NCBI GenBank assembly: GCA_022606135.1
Contig: JABYQN010000001.1
Location: forward strand, 2,294,001-2,358,000
From: Fomes fomentarius
Taxonomy: Eukaryota; Basidiomycota; Agaricomycetes; Polyporales; Polyporaceae
Length of the DNA stretch: 64,000 bases
Reading direction: 5' to 3'
Shown here piece by piece: positions 12,418 through 27,954 of this stretch. The notes beneath the pieces were generated by a model that was not told the origin of the DNA, made no database searches, and saw only the letters and a list, made by a program, of their open reading frames with translations. How positions within the stretch are numbered: position 1 is the stretch's first letter; each line of letters begins with the position of its first letter. Position numbers and translations under genes: made by a program.

Positions 12418-12745
12418 GATAAATTGTCTCGAGAGTGTCAGGAAACTTGGGGTGGTGGTGGTCAGGACGAGAAAGAGGGAGACGCGGTAAGGTGGATCCC
12501 GCAGCGAGGACAAGAGCCATGGGCGGCAACTTGAAGCCTGCACGTCGTCGACGTCACACGACAGATGGTACTAACACTCAGCCAAGGTCTTTTCATCTAC
12601 ATTGAGATTCCTCGGAGGGAAGTGATTCAAGATGCAGATAGCGATACATTCCGGGGAGTGTGATACACGAGTATGTATTGTAAACGAACACAACATAGCA
12701 TGCAGCAAATCAAGCAGAGCAACTAGTAGCCACATCAAAGAACGA
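12418..12745. other. Intergenic between CHO1 start and PRI2 stop
   Basis: The gap of 328 bp holds the CHO1 promoter and the PRI2 3' end. No coding signal is seen. Confidence 0.5.
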
Positions 12746-14576
12746 TTAGCCCTGCATGACCACATCCCCGTCCGCCTCCTTACCCTCCTCCATCTTCTTC
12801 GCCAGCTCTCTGCTCCACGCAGCGTACTGGTTCGGGTGCGTGACAGACTCGCCACCGCCGACGCCCTCTCCCTTCTTCACGCCCTGTCGCGCGTGCGTGA
12901 TCTCGAACACACGCGTGCAAGCGACGTGGTAATGCCTCGCCTTGACTATATTCATGATCTCAGGCATGTCTGCTGACGTCAATCCATGCTCGCCATACAT
13001 CGTCAGCAGCGCCGATTGTAGGTTATCCGTAGAAAAGTGTCGGTACGGACAGCCGTGCGAGTCTCCTGGCCCCGGCTCGTCGGACATCAATATCTGCTGA
13101 CAACTGCAAGACGTGAGGACCAAACAGTACGTCAGTGGGTGTCGATGTATACGTTAGGAGCCGGTAGCATGACAGGCCGACAACGCACCTCTTCGCGGCA
13201 TAATTCGCTCGTTTGCCTTCTAGACCGTACGAGTGCCGGATGTTGTACCTGTACTCCTTGTTGAATTTGTCGTCCTGCATCGTGCTGAACGCCTTCCGCC
13301 AGAAGGCCAGAGCTTCCTCGATAGACAGCCCTAGGATCTGCAGCTTGCATGAGAACGTGCATCTGGGTGCGATAGCTGGGCGGACTGACCTTCAGGAACA
13401 ATCCGTATTGCAAACGTCCGAAATGTTTCAAATGCTTGTCACGTCTCAGGCACATGTGCAGGTTGCGCATGCATGCAGGATAGTGCTTGTACGCCATCTC
13501 GTCAATCATGTCGGCGGTGAGCTGGCCGTCAACGCCCTCAGAGACGTTGCTCCATTCCGAAGAGATACCGGCCTGGAAGCCTTTGGACAAGTTGTCCAGG
13601 ATGGGGATCAGCCGATTGTCCTCGTCAAGCCTGGGAAGTGCCTTGGCCGTCGCCTGCATGTAGTGATGAGACCTCTTGCAGGTATATAGAGGACGATACC
13701 ATACCTCCAATGCCTTCTCCAAGTGAGTTTGAAACTCTTGAAATACGATACTGGCCTGCTCCGCCGCAGGCACATACGCCATACCGCCCTTCATGAGCAC
13801 CTTCCGTTTCTCGACAAGATCCGGAACCCTCGTCCATTTGACCTTGTAGTACTTTCCCGGTGGATCAGTGCTCGTTGACGGGATTAGGTCTTGCACTTCT
13901 TCAGGTAGAACCTAGCAAGTTACACGCCGATGTCGATACATAGTTCACTCAATGAATGCGATGTCCACGTACCTGTATCCAGTCGAAGTTCCTCGAGTTC
14001 AAGAACGCCGCCTTCTCCTCACTGTCCTCTGACGCATACCTCAGCTTGAACAATGTCGTTTCCGCTTTCACGAACCGCTTTCTTAGGTCCTCTCTAGACA
14101 TCCCAACCGAAGCTCGTGAGTCCCGGAGAAAGACGAACCAGTAACACCGACGCACGATCGACAGAACGCGAGCCTCAACACAAAGTGCCCAATATGATCC
14201 TTCCTCCGCTCGGCATCATGAGACTTGTACTGGTTCGTCGTCCTGCTGAGCTCGAGATATTTGCCGCACACGTTGTCGAGGATCACAGACTCCATCTCCT
14301 TGAACGTCCGGTTCCGGGCATAGCACGACTCGATCTCTGCGAGTACGCGCAGGCGGTCGAGTGCAGGTATCTCGAACTCCTCGATTGTGATATCTTCTAG
14401 CGGCGGCTTGTCGTAGCTGCAGAACAGCGAGTTTCATAAGCGCGAGTTTGCCTGATCTCTGGAACGGTGACCCACAAGTTCAGACGGAAGGGATACTTGA
14501 GGTGTGAGTGTGTCTCCACGAGTCCAACTTTGACATCCCTGAAGCCTGCATCTCGTTTGTCCCTCCTGCTCTGCAT
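12746..14576 (-). CDS. PRI2: DNA primase large subunit (4Fe-4S)
   Basis: Non-catalytic large subunit of the primase in the polymerase alpha-primase complex. Seven exons: 14576-14476, 14416-14156, 14093-13973, 13911-13705, 13653-13390, 13337-13189 and 13103-12746, 486 residues. The four cysteines that ligate the iron-sulfur cluster are in place: C291 in PACMRNLH, C369 in SCQQIL, C386 in HGCPYRHF and C430 in HVACTRVFE. The spacing is within a few residues of the human protein (287, 367, 384, 424). GRLQYGLFLK and IEEALAFWRKAF are the usual flanking segments, and the N-terminal part has FYDKPPLEDITIEEFE. For exon 6 the first possible acceptor keeps the frame; the AG 7 bases later would break it. 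The last 40 residues are variable and acidic. Confidence 0.95.
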
Positions 14577-15512
14577 GGTATATTAGCTTTCGTTCTCTGC
14601 GCAGTAGGGATAAAGGGAGAGGAAAGCGGTAGGGATGCAGATCAGAGGTAGGAGATTGGAGCCTTTACCAAGGTCGCGACGCGTCCGATCGTCCACATAC
14701 CTGGACGCGTGGTGTCACGTGTGACGTACGCGCTAGACCGTGGTATGCTGTCACATAGTTATGTCACAAAGGCCTGGAGAACTTAGTCCGTACATTTCTA
14801 GTCTGTGAGTTGCTGGCTAACCAGTGTTGCGAGTGCATAAGCACATACATTGCGGAGTGTTGATGTGTAAACTACGGAATTCATGTACTATATGAGGACA
14901 AGAAACGAGTTGTAGACCATGATCGTGATGACATCCGGCATGGGTGGCAGGCAGCTCGAGAGATTGAGAAGACGGGATATATCGTTGCGGGCCCAAGACA
15001 CCACGCATAGAAACAACAGAGTAGCAACAACGTGAGGGCGAGTACGTGATATTGACATATGCATGTATGCGTGCATTGTACGGCAATAGGAAGTGATGAT
15101 GGCAGGAGCAGGGCTCAAGACCCAGGGGGAAGTGAGGAAGACAACAACGTCCGGCGTGGGGATCAAGCACTGCTATCCTGTTGAGTGGGGAATGGGAGTT
15201 TGTGGTGTCTGAGCTGCGGTAGCCTTAGGAGTCTCCTGCCACTTGCCCGCGTGGTGCGACGGTGTCGTCAAGACTCCGGTGGGCCTGGAGATCCCGCAAG
15301 ACTGTTGGATCCACTGATCGCCAGCGAGCGCGTTAACACAGGTAAGGAGAATGCATCTAAGACTGATGCGTACCAGGTAATGCACTCTTTCGCCGCGAGT
15401 GGAGCCCACCTGGCGATGAATGCTCCTGGCCAACCTCAGGGAACGGACGCTACAGATAATCGATGTGGGCGGGAGAGGGATGAACCTTTCGTCAATAACC
15501 GCAATCCTCGGA
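14577..15512. other. Intergenic, 0.94 kb
   Basis: The space lies between the start of PRI2 and the stop of RTS1 on the same strand. Frames of 90-157 codons exist here, the longest (15185-15658 plus) running antisense into RTS1. None has a domain or codon pattern I would call a gene. Confidence 0.45.
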
Positions 15513-17749
15513 TCACGCTCGTACCCCAATGGCAATCGTACGCACATCCATCCCGGGGTCTGCCATTGGCACGCGCTCAATCCCTGACTCGTCTAACTCG
15601 CCGAGCGGTGCCTCCGCGTCGATCGACACAGCGTTCAGGTCGATTGACAGGTCCATGATGTCGAAATCCTCCACTGGGGGTGGCGGAGGCGTGGGCTCGA
15701 CATCCACATAAGCAGCTGGCGGCTTGCCATCACAATTCTGTAATGCTTTCTCCCGAAGCTTTTGCCACTCTTCGTACCGCGCGACAGCATGTTGTCGCTC
15801 GCTATCGACAGGGTAAGTAAGCGAATGATCCCTCAAACGTGACCACGTACTCAAATTTGCGTTGCTTGTAATGTTGCATGACCTCGTCAAACAAATCAGG
15901 ATTGATCTCCATGAAGAGCTTGAGAGCATTGTAGACGAGAGCGTGTATAGTCCTGTGATACTGTCAGAACGAGGACTTGAGTAGGTAGAATCATCTTGAC
16001 GCACCGGTTCCAGTGCGACCTTGAGTTCGTGTACAGGGCAGGGAATACGATAGGCAAGATGACCGCCAGATTGTCGCTCATGAGGTTGACGATATACTCG
16101 TTGTTCCAGTACATTAGTGCTCGCTCTGCGACCTGGAAATGTTGACTGTTGATACATCGTGCGAGTTGCTGGAATAACGGCTCCTGGATTTTCTGAAACT
16201 CAGCAGGGTCGATGACGTCCAACACCTCCTCCATCTCGCTCAGGAACATGACCTCCTTTGGCGAGTTGACCTTCGGCCAGAATTTGAGCAGCCCAAGTAC
16301 AACCTCCTCTGCCAGCGCTGCGTCCTTCTCGAGGAACTGTACGACGCAGTATGCAAGTTGAGGGTGGTACATCGAGAGACTCTTGACTTTGTGCAAGGGG
16401 AGCAGAACGCGCATAAGGAATGTCTTGTGCTCCTCCTTGAGGGGAAGCGCAAAGCCGTTGATGATGGAACCAAGAATCTCCAGGAGCTCTGCGATGCCGT
16501 TGTGCCGTTCCGTCTCGTATATGAAATGGAAGAAGACGTTGTTGATGCTTCGCCGAATCGGTGCGCGGAGATTAAGGAACTTCCCATATATCCTATGAAG
16601 CGTGGTCTTCAGGAAGTCGCGCTCGCGAGGGTCTTCCGAGTCGAAAAGTTCGAGGAGGTTCAACACAAAGTTCTGGTCGATGTAGCGCTTTGCGAGATTC
16701 GTGTTGAATTCGGGGCTCTCAACGAAGCGAAGGAAAAACTCGTAGACAATCTTGAGATGTGGCCAAGCTAGCTCGAGGACAGGTTCATCTTCTTCCGGAT
16801 CGAACGCGTCGCCGGTAGGGTTAACGGGAGGGGGTATAGAGCGAAAGAGGTTGGTAGCAAACTGTAGGGGGTCGATAACGGGTTTATATGGGAAACAGGG
16901 TACGACGCACCATTTTGACCACCTCGGGGTATATGTTCTCCGTGATAACGCCTCGTTGGGTAGTGATGTACTCCAGCATTTCGTGCAAGGTCTGCGTTTT
17001 GATTTGTTTGCCCTTAAGCTCCGAGTTAGCATCATTGAAGTCGAAGACGACTGCGCATTGGTGTAACTTCTTGATGAATAGTTGAGGACGCTCGCTCGCC
17101 GGGGTTTCTAAGAATAAAATGAGAGCAGAAAATGTGCAAGAATGGAAAAGACGAACCGCTGAAAGCTGGCAGCCTCTCTATCTCGACTTTCTCGTTCACG
17201 ACAAATCGACTGCTCCGTTGCTTGCGGGGAGGCTTGCCCGAGATCGGGATGGTGTCCTTGGGGGCTGGTCGGAGTCCCCGTGCTCCCAAACGCGGAGGTG
17301 TGATAGGTCCGCCAGGCTCGCCGCCAAGCCTGTCCTCACCCGACGCATCTGGGCTAACAACAACGATGGGGGGCGCAGCACTGACACCTCCTGGGGTCAC
17401 ATATCTGCGATCGGCGGTGGCGGAGGCGACGCTGACACGGGTAGCGGAAGCAGAGGCAGATGAACCGTTGGCTGATGGGAGTGCATGGTTGCTCGCGTTG
17501 GAAAGATGAGTGCCGGGAACTTGCATTGGGGGTAGGGGCTTCGCGGAATTTGGAGGAGGCGGAGGAGGCGCAGCTGCGGCGGCGGCGGCGGCAGCAGCAG
17601 CAGCGGCAGCCTTGGTGTCCTTGCTCTTGGAGGAGGAGGACGAGTCTGTAGAGTTCTTTCTACCAAGTTGCTGAAGGAGACAATTGAGGATGAGTGGACG
17701 CGCGATCGCAAGGCAGACGGACCTGACTGATCTTCTTGAAACCCTTCAT
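15513..17749 (-). CDS. RTS1: PP2A regulatory subunit B56 (B' family)
   Basis: Targets protein phosphatase 2A; the yeast orthologue Rts1 acts in cell-size control, chromosome segregation and stress. Six exons: 17749-17723, 17670-17157, 17107-16911, 16861-16005, 15952-15851 and 15801-15513, 661 residues. Exon 1 is only nine codons (MKGFKKISQ). The N-terminal 180 residues are low complexity: a Ser run, an Ala run of 13 followed by five Pro, then a Ser/Thr/Pro-rich linker. The B56 HEAT-repeat core starts near [10 protein letters not shown] and runs through [39 protein letters not shown] and [15 protein letters not shown], all typical of the family. The C-terminal tail has [10 protein letters not shown] followed by a Pro/Asp-rich end. 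It lies head to head with the gene at 18050. Confidence 0.95.
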
Positions 17750-18049
17750 GGTGGGAGGAAGACGAGGCCGACGACGCGTTGGCCCTGCTGGTCGTCTTGT
17801 GCGTTGTCGGGGCGAGAGTGGAAGGTGGATGCTGGGAAGGCGTATGAGTCGCTGCCACTGCCTGCATCGATGAGCAGCGAACCGCGTGTGACGGTCACTG
17901 TGACATGCCGTGACGCGACGAGGATCACGGGCTACAGTGCAACGCTCACCAGATCGGGAGCGAGAGTGCGCTCGCAGTGTTCTTAAGCAGCGCCGTCCAC
18001 GACTTAATCGCCTCCATCTCCTGTCCGCTGCTTCCCCGTCCCAGTCTGC
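17750..18049. promoter_or_regulatory. Shared divergent promoter, RTS1 / Pro-rich gene
   Basis: Only 300 bp separate the two start codons, so both leaders and promoters must fit here. I see no certain TATA box. Confidence 0.5.
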
Positions 18050-19357
18050 ATGGCCGGTAAGCCTTCCCCGTCCCGCCTCCGACTCCTTGCTCACCACCGC
18101 GCACACAGCGATCTACACCGTATATACCTCGCCGAACCATCCCCCAATCCCGAATCATCTACCCACCCTCATAGTTACCCCGCACGGTATGGCTCATGCC
18201 TCTCCTTCATCCCCCACTCTTAACACCCCGCCCCAGGACAACCGACCAATATCCTCTACTCGTACTTGCACACGAACTATGTATGCTGTCTTTCATGCAC
18301 GCCTGGAACAAGTCTCACCTCGCTCCATAGAATGCAGAGAATTACCTCTTGACACCCTCGCCTCAGGGTGATCTTTGCGTCGCGAAGCTCTTCCCGCCTC
18401 GACCTAACGCTGGCAACGGCAAGGCGACTGCGTCCGACCCCGGACATGCGTCCTCATCCTCATCCAAGGTCGTCCGCTGCGAGGCCTCTCGCAACTTGAA
18501 ATGGACGATTACAAACACCGGCGTGTTATCTCCCATATACAAGCTTGCTTTGCCCTCTCCAGACTCTGGCGACCTTCCTCTCTTCCAGATATCCAAGCCG
18601 AATCCCAACGCTCAGTTCTGGAGCATGTTCTACTTTGCATACGCCGGGCACAACATCCCGCCCAAGCGGATCGAGTTTGGCAAGATACAGAAGAATCCGC
18701 CTGGACCCAATGGCGGCGGTACACGGATTAGCATCACGGGGAAGACTCCCGAGGAAAAGGCAGTATGGCAGACATTGGGGGAAGGCAACGAAGATTGCGT
18801 CGAGTGGGTCGTTCTATGTGCTGCACTGAACCTTCTCGAGTACGTTCTTCGACGTGATATTTCCATTGCATCCGTTTGCTTACTGTATCCCCGTATGTTC
18901 ATACAGTGACGAGATCATCAAGGCTGCAGAGAAGAACCCGCCGCCTCCGGGTCCACCTGTACCTGCAGGTGGTGTCTCCCTGCGAGACCCAGGTGCTGCT
19001 CCACCACCCGGTCCTGTGCGCGCAAACACTGCGCCCAACATGCCAATGCGGGGCCCACCGCCTCCTGGCGGTCCGATGGGTCACCCTCCGGGGCCTGGAC
19101 CTATGGGTCATCCTCATCCTCCTCCAGGTGGTCGTGGAGGACCTCCTATGGTCGCCATGCCTCCCCGTGGACCCGGTGGACCCCCACCCCCTGGAGCATA
19201 TGGCGGCCCTCCTCCTGGCAATTACCCACCACCTCCTATGGGACGAGGATACCCTCCCCCAGGCCCCGGCGGTCTCGGACAACCACGGCCAATGCCCCCA
19301 GGCGGATTCCCCCCGCCCGGTGCGCACCCACCACCTCCTGGAGGTAACCGGTTCTAG
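18050..19357 (+). CDS. Conserved-looking unknown with Pro/Gly-rich tail
   Basis: Four exons: 18050-18056, 18237-18280, 18367-18839 and 18907-19357, 324 residues. Exon 1 is seven bases (ATGGCCG), followed by a 180 bp intron; the join gives MAGQPTNILYSYLHTNYGDL. Residues 20-175 look globular, with segments such as FWSMFYFAYAGHN, IPPKRIEFGKIQKNPPGP and EEKAVWQTLGEG. The last 150 residues are about half Pro and Gly with P-P-P-G-G repeats and almost no charge, ending PPPGGNRF. I do not recognise a named family; the globular part reads like a conserved fungal protein. The tiny first exon and large first intron are the weakest part of the model. Confidence 0.7.
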
Positions 19358-20031
19358 TCGCAGCCGGTGCAATCGCAGGTGACGGGTGAACACAGACATC
19401 CTCTCGGTCTTCTTCAGGGTCTTCCCTAGTCTGCTCTCCCGAGTTGTTCCCCGATCGGGTTTATGGGACAGTTCCGTCGTGAGATATCCCGTGCATTTCG
19501 TTTCCCCCATCGTTGAGTTGTGATCCCTTTCTCCGTTTCTCGTCATCTCCTAATCCCAGCTCTGAGATTTATGTATATGTACATTGTGACAGCCCGCCGC
19601 TGGACTGGTCTATTCGCCATGTTGACGAACATCGTCGTCGTCGAGGTTTCTGTTACCCCCTCCCTGTCTTTTTCGCACGTACTGTCGTCACCCGTGCCAC
19701 CTCGGTTGATCGCTCGTCTCGCCTTGTTGTTGTCTATAAGTGTCAACTCGTTCTAGCTCTTCTTTCTTTCTTGCCTTACCACCTGTAAGTCCCGGACGCT
19801 CGCGCCGCCGTAGCAGTTGGAAGTGAATTGCAATGATGTATACTAAATGCGCCCCGAGTTTCTTTCCTACTAGATGACAATGATATCGTTGTCTCGTTTG
19901 GAACTACGTGGTACCAATCCCGTGTCCAAGTACTACGTAGCAACGACAGCCACAAATGCATATATCATAGATGCGTAAGAGAGGCATTGAAGCATGACTA
20001 CAGTCAATGCCGCCCATCCGTCACCGTGCCT
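19358..20031. other. Convergent intergenic region
   Basis: The gap holds the 3' ends of the Pro-rich gene and of CIT1. It is T-rich and pyrimidine-rich near 19600-19790. No gene is seen. Confidence 0.5.
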
Positions 20032-22257
20032 TCATTGCTTGACGAGCTTCTCGATAGCGTCCATCGAGAGTGCTATGATTAGCGGAGAAAAGGTTTTCAT
20101 ATCAACAACTAGCGACTGAGAGCTGCAACTGCGGGCAAACTTACACTTCGGACGCTCAATGGGGAGACCAAGTGCTACGAGTCACTTCGTAAAATGGCGA
20201 ATCAAGCAGATTTCTATGTTGAGACGTACCTTTCGCCCAGACGTATTGCGTAAGGCAACCGAGCGCTGTGGGGAAATGATGAGATATGATTGACCTCGCG
20301 ATGAAGATGGCTAGCGACAAACCTCTCGAAACACCGAAGATGACAGTGTAGTACTGCATTAACACGCGCCAGTAAATCGTATATATAACTGCAAGAGTAC
20401 TTAAGGCTAACCTTGAACTGACTGAGACCATAGTGATACAGCACGCAGCCTGATTTGAACCCGTCAGATATCAATATACATAGCTCACCCGAACAGATTG
20501 TTATGGCCTACCAGATGCTGCATCGACGTTGGGGTACGGATTTTTGGTCTTGCCGTGCTCCTTGAGGACACCAGGAGCAACCTCGTAAGTCTAGCAGCAA
20601 TCATCAAATTGTGATCTGCGTTAGACTATGTGAAGTGCTTGCCTTCTTGACTAGCTGAACGATGGGATCCGCCAGCAGCTCAGGTCGCGTGTCACAGAAC
20701 TCCTGCAGAGCCATGAAGCGTGGATCTGGGTTCCTCAAGACGCCGTGACCGTAGCTGTTCCATTGAATCAGTCATCGAGTCGCCCACAGTGCAAGACCGT
20801 CCATACCCAGGAACTACTTGTCCGCTCTTAAGAGTCTTCCAGAGGAACTCCTTAATGTCCTCATGTGAGATGTTGTCACCTAGCTCCTTCTGCATGTTCA
20901 TCTGCCACCTCAGAACTTCCTGGTTAGCAAGACTGAGGGCCAACGTGAGTACGCTCTTCGTCACTCCAGAAACATGACCAAGTACCCGTGGAGAGGACCG
21001 GCGAGCGCATATAGACCGGCAGCATAAGACAAGTAAGGATCCGAAAGGGTAGAACCAACAAGATCTGACAAATGCGCCTCAGCCTGACTTCTATCAAGAG
21101 TGCAGCAGCATACATACGGGAAGTGTGCGCAGAAGCATTTCCACCCTCATGGTCGCCATGAATGGCAATGTAGAGACGTAGATACTCGGTGAGGTCGTTG
21201 TTGTCACCAAAACCAAGCATGTTCACGTAGTTGCCTATCGAAGCCGACCGTGAGGCATATACTCCTGCGATGCAGCGTGGACACTAACCAACAAGGTCGA
21301 GGTCCTTGTTAATCTTGGGAAGAGGCTTCCCAGGGTTGTAGATGTTGCGGTAGATGCGGGCGGCCAGCGCGGGAAGACGCGCAAGGAGCTCAAGCGAGTC
21401 CTCCAACGCGTAGGTCCAATACTCGTTCTTCTTAATACCGCGCTCATACGCTGCCTGGAACTTGCTCTCGTGGTTCAGTGCAGCTACACCAATGCCGAGC
21501 TGGGTCATGGGGTGCAAGGTGGCAGGGAGACTGAATGGGATTGAGCTCCTCACGGTTCACCGCAATCGACATCAATACTCACGAGTCAACGAGTTTCTCG
21601 ATGTAGTCAGGCAAATCTCCCTTCTCTGCGAGCTCGCGAGAGAGTCGACGTGTTTCCGCCTCCGTCGGGACCTTGCCCGTCAGGAGCAGCCAGAACATGC
21701 TCTCCGCGATGATCTCCTTACCGCCGGGAGCAGCAGGAAGAAGTTTTTGGCAATCTGGGATGGTTAGACCATGGAACCGGATGCCCTAGAACATTTGACT
21801 GTGAGGCCGCCAATTGCCGAGAATATGTATGAAGAGAGACGGCGTACTTCGTTAGGGTCCAGAACGGACGCTTCCCAGAGCATTGCCTTCAAGCCTCGCA
21901 TACCACCTACGACATGCTCGACCTGCGCCGCGCACATGTTAGCCGAACGTCCATGCTGCTCTCAGTGAATACGCACCTTGACGTCACCAAGGACGGCCTG
22001 GCCATACTCGGTTTTCTGAAGCACGAGTCAGCGACGCGCCCCTAGCACAGACAGGGAAAACGACATGCAAGCTGTTTGAGCTGGAGCTGCTTCTTTGGAA
22101 CAACCTCCTCCAGAACTTCCCTCACGGTCTGCCAGTCTCAATGAGCATTTCACTTCGCTCGACGTAGATGCTTGAACCAGACCTTGGTGGATGCCAAACG
22201 GCGCTGTGTAAATCCGCGAGAGAGGTAGCGGGCGGTCGATGCGCTGCTGCTGAACAT
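20032..22257 (-). CDS. CIT1: Citrate synthase, mitochondrial
   Basis: Condenses oxaloacetate and acetyl-CoA to citrate in the TCA cycle. I can join 16 exons with a consistent frame: 22257-22183, 22128-22069, 22015-21977, 21922-21848, 21785-21583, 21530-21289, 21234-21118, 21064-20986, 20932-20807, 20754-20643, 20590-20512, 20449-20412, 20353-20323, 20265-20230, 20174-20145 and 20072-20032, 460 residues. The first exon [20 protein letters not shown] is a mitochondrial presequence. Catalytic segments are [26 protein letters not shown] and PNVDAASG (first His, second His, Asp). [20 protein letters not shown] and [13 protein letters not shown] are standard. Several exons are 30-40 bp, so the gene is intron-rich at its 3' end. 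Two introns appear to use GC donors: after exon 2 (CTT|GCATGT, weak) and after exon 10 (AAG|GCAAGC, strong). Confidence 0.93.
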
Positions 22258-22571
22258 GCTTACTCTGGTATGCGGGGTAGAATGTGGGGAAGCAAGATGT
22301 CCGAACGAGCTTGACCCCGCACTTTCATATGCACTCGAACGCGCCTGGTCCGTTGTTGCGCGTGACCGGGTTTTGCTCGGCCGGCTTTTGAGCGGAACTG
22401 GGCGGAACTCGGGAACTCGCCCGGCGTCCGCCGTGGCTTGGTGTCTGATGCGCGCCTGATGACAAACGTAGCACTGCCCGATTTGGACGGAGACACGCGA
22501 GCAGATTGCCAGCAGACTGTCACTTAGATCGTGTTCAAGCAAGTCCCTCTCGTCCACCATCGCCAGTCGCG
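22258..22571. promoter_or_regulatory. Shared divergent promoter, CIT1 / SEC66
   Basis: The 314 bp lie between the start codons of two divergent genes and must hold both promoters. No specific element is called. Confidence 0.5.
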
Positions 22572-23502
22572 ATGGCCTCCGTCCTCGTCCCCGTCTTCTA
22601 TGTTTTAATCGTATTTGGCTCTCTTCTGATCTTCAGTTCCTTCTACAGGCGGAGGAATGCCCGTAAGTAGCCACACAACTGCCAAGTATGACGCATCGTT
22701 AATGTGGTTCAAATGTAGAGAAAGTATTCGAGCCCTACTTCCCTCAGCATCATGAACGCGATGTCTACTTCTCCTTACTCCAATTGAGCGACCCGCCAGC
22801 TCCCGAAACACTTTTGAAGGCTGCTCTCGTTCGCCGTGCTATGACCGACGTTACACGCATCATCCGTCTTCGAGAGGACAAGCCCGCGCTGCAGAACCTC
22901 TTGCAGAAGGGTTCGATCGGGGACGACTTCTGGAACAGCCTACTCGCCGCTGAGAAGGAGCTCGAAGCGGAGATTCTGGAGGTTGCTGCTGAGGCCAATG
23001 CTTATGTTGAGGGTTGGGGCAGTGTGATCTTCCAGACTGCGACGGAGATGATGCACAACGAGAAGATGCGCTCTCTTGTAGAGCAAATCCCTGCTATTCG
23101 CGCCGAAGCCGGTATGTCTGTCGATCGTGACTTGTTCAGTGCACCAAACCCTTCTCGCAGAACGCAAGTATGGCAAATTCCCGCTACCCAAACTCACCGT
23201 TGAACCTGCCCCGCCCACTCCTCTCTCTGCGTCGGAACCCCCTTCTTCCCTCAGGCCATCCACGCCCGCACGTCCTATAACACCAGTATCAGCGAAGTCG
23301 TCAAACGGTCTCGCGCCTCCCAGCGCCGGCGCGGACAGCGGTTCGTTCAGCGACAGTGAACGGTCTGAGGCCGCTTCACCTGCATCACCGCGTTCACCTT
23401 CGAAATCTGTGAGCAAGTGATCGTGCTGCTCTGCTCGGGACTAGTATTCTGATGTCTAGCATTTATCAGTCTCCCTCGAAGAAGTCTAAGAAGCGGAAGT
23501 AG
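22572..23502 (+). CDS. SEC66: Sec66/Sec71-type subunit of the Sec62/63 translocation complex
   Basis: ER membrane subunit of the complex that supports post-translational import through Sec61. Four exons: 22572-22662, 22719-23111, 23161-23408 and 23470-23502, 254 residues. A single N-terminal membrane helix (VPVFYVLIVFGSLLIFSSFY) is followed by basic RRRN, placing the bulk in the cytosol. The conserved domain follows: VFEPYFPQHHERDVYFSLL, LLKAALVRRAMTDVTRIIRL and a helical EKELEAEILEVAAEANAYVEGWG. The C-terminal 80 residues are Ser/Pro-rich. I join the last intron because the donor GTGAGC and acceptor ATCAG create a Lys-rich end (SPSKKSKKRK) typical of this family. Without that splice the frame ends at TGA 23418-23420. 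Confidence 0.88.
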
Positions 23503-23711
23503 TCATACAAAGTCTTTATTATCTCCTCGTCCGATGTTCGTACCATGGGCAATACGATTGGGGATGGATGTACACTCGTTTGCGCTGATCAGTCGTTATA
23601 CAGTGAAGTAGAAAGTGAGAAACAAAAGTACATGTAAGGGCACAGACCGAATGCAAGTACGGGACACAGCAAAACCACCACTTCTGCAAGAACATGAGGA
23701 CCAGTAACCGA

Positions 23712-27954
<4,243 letters not shown>

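Noticed and set aside
12632..12976. Plus-strand frame near PRI2 end
   Set aside because: Shadow of PRI2 exon 7.
15185..15658. 157-codon plus-strand frame
   Set aside because: It runs antisense into the last exon of RTS1, which is certain.
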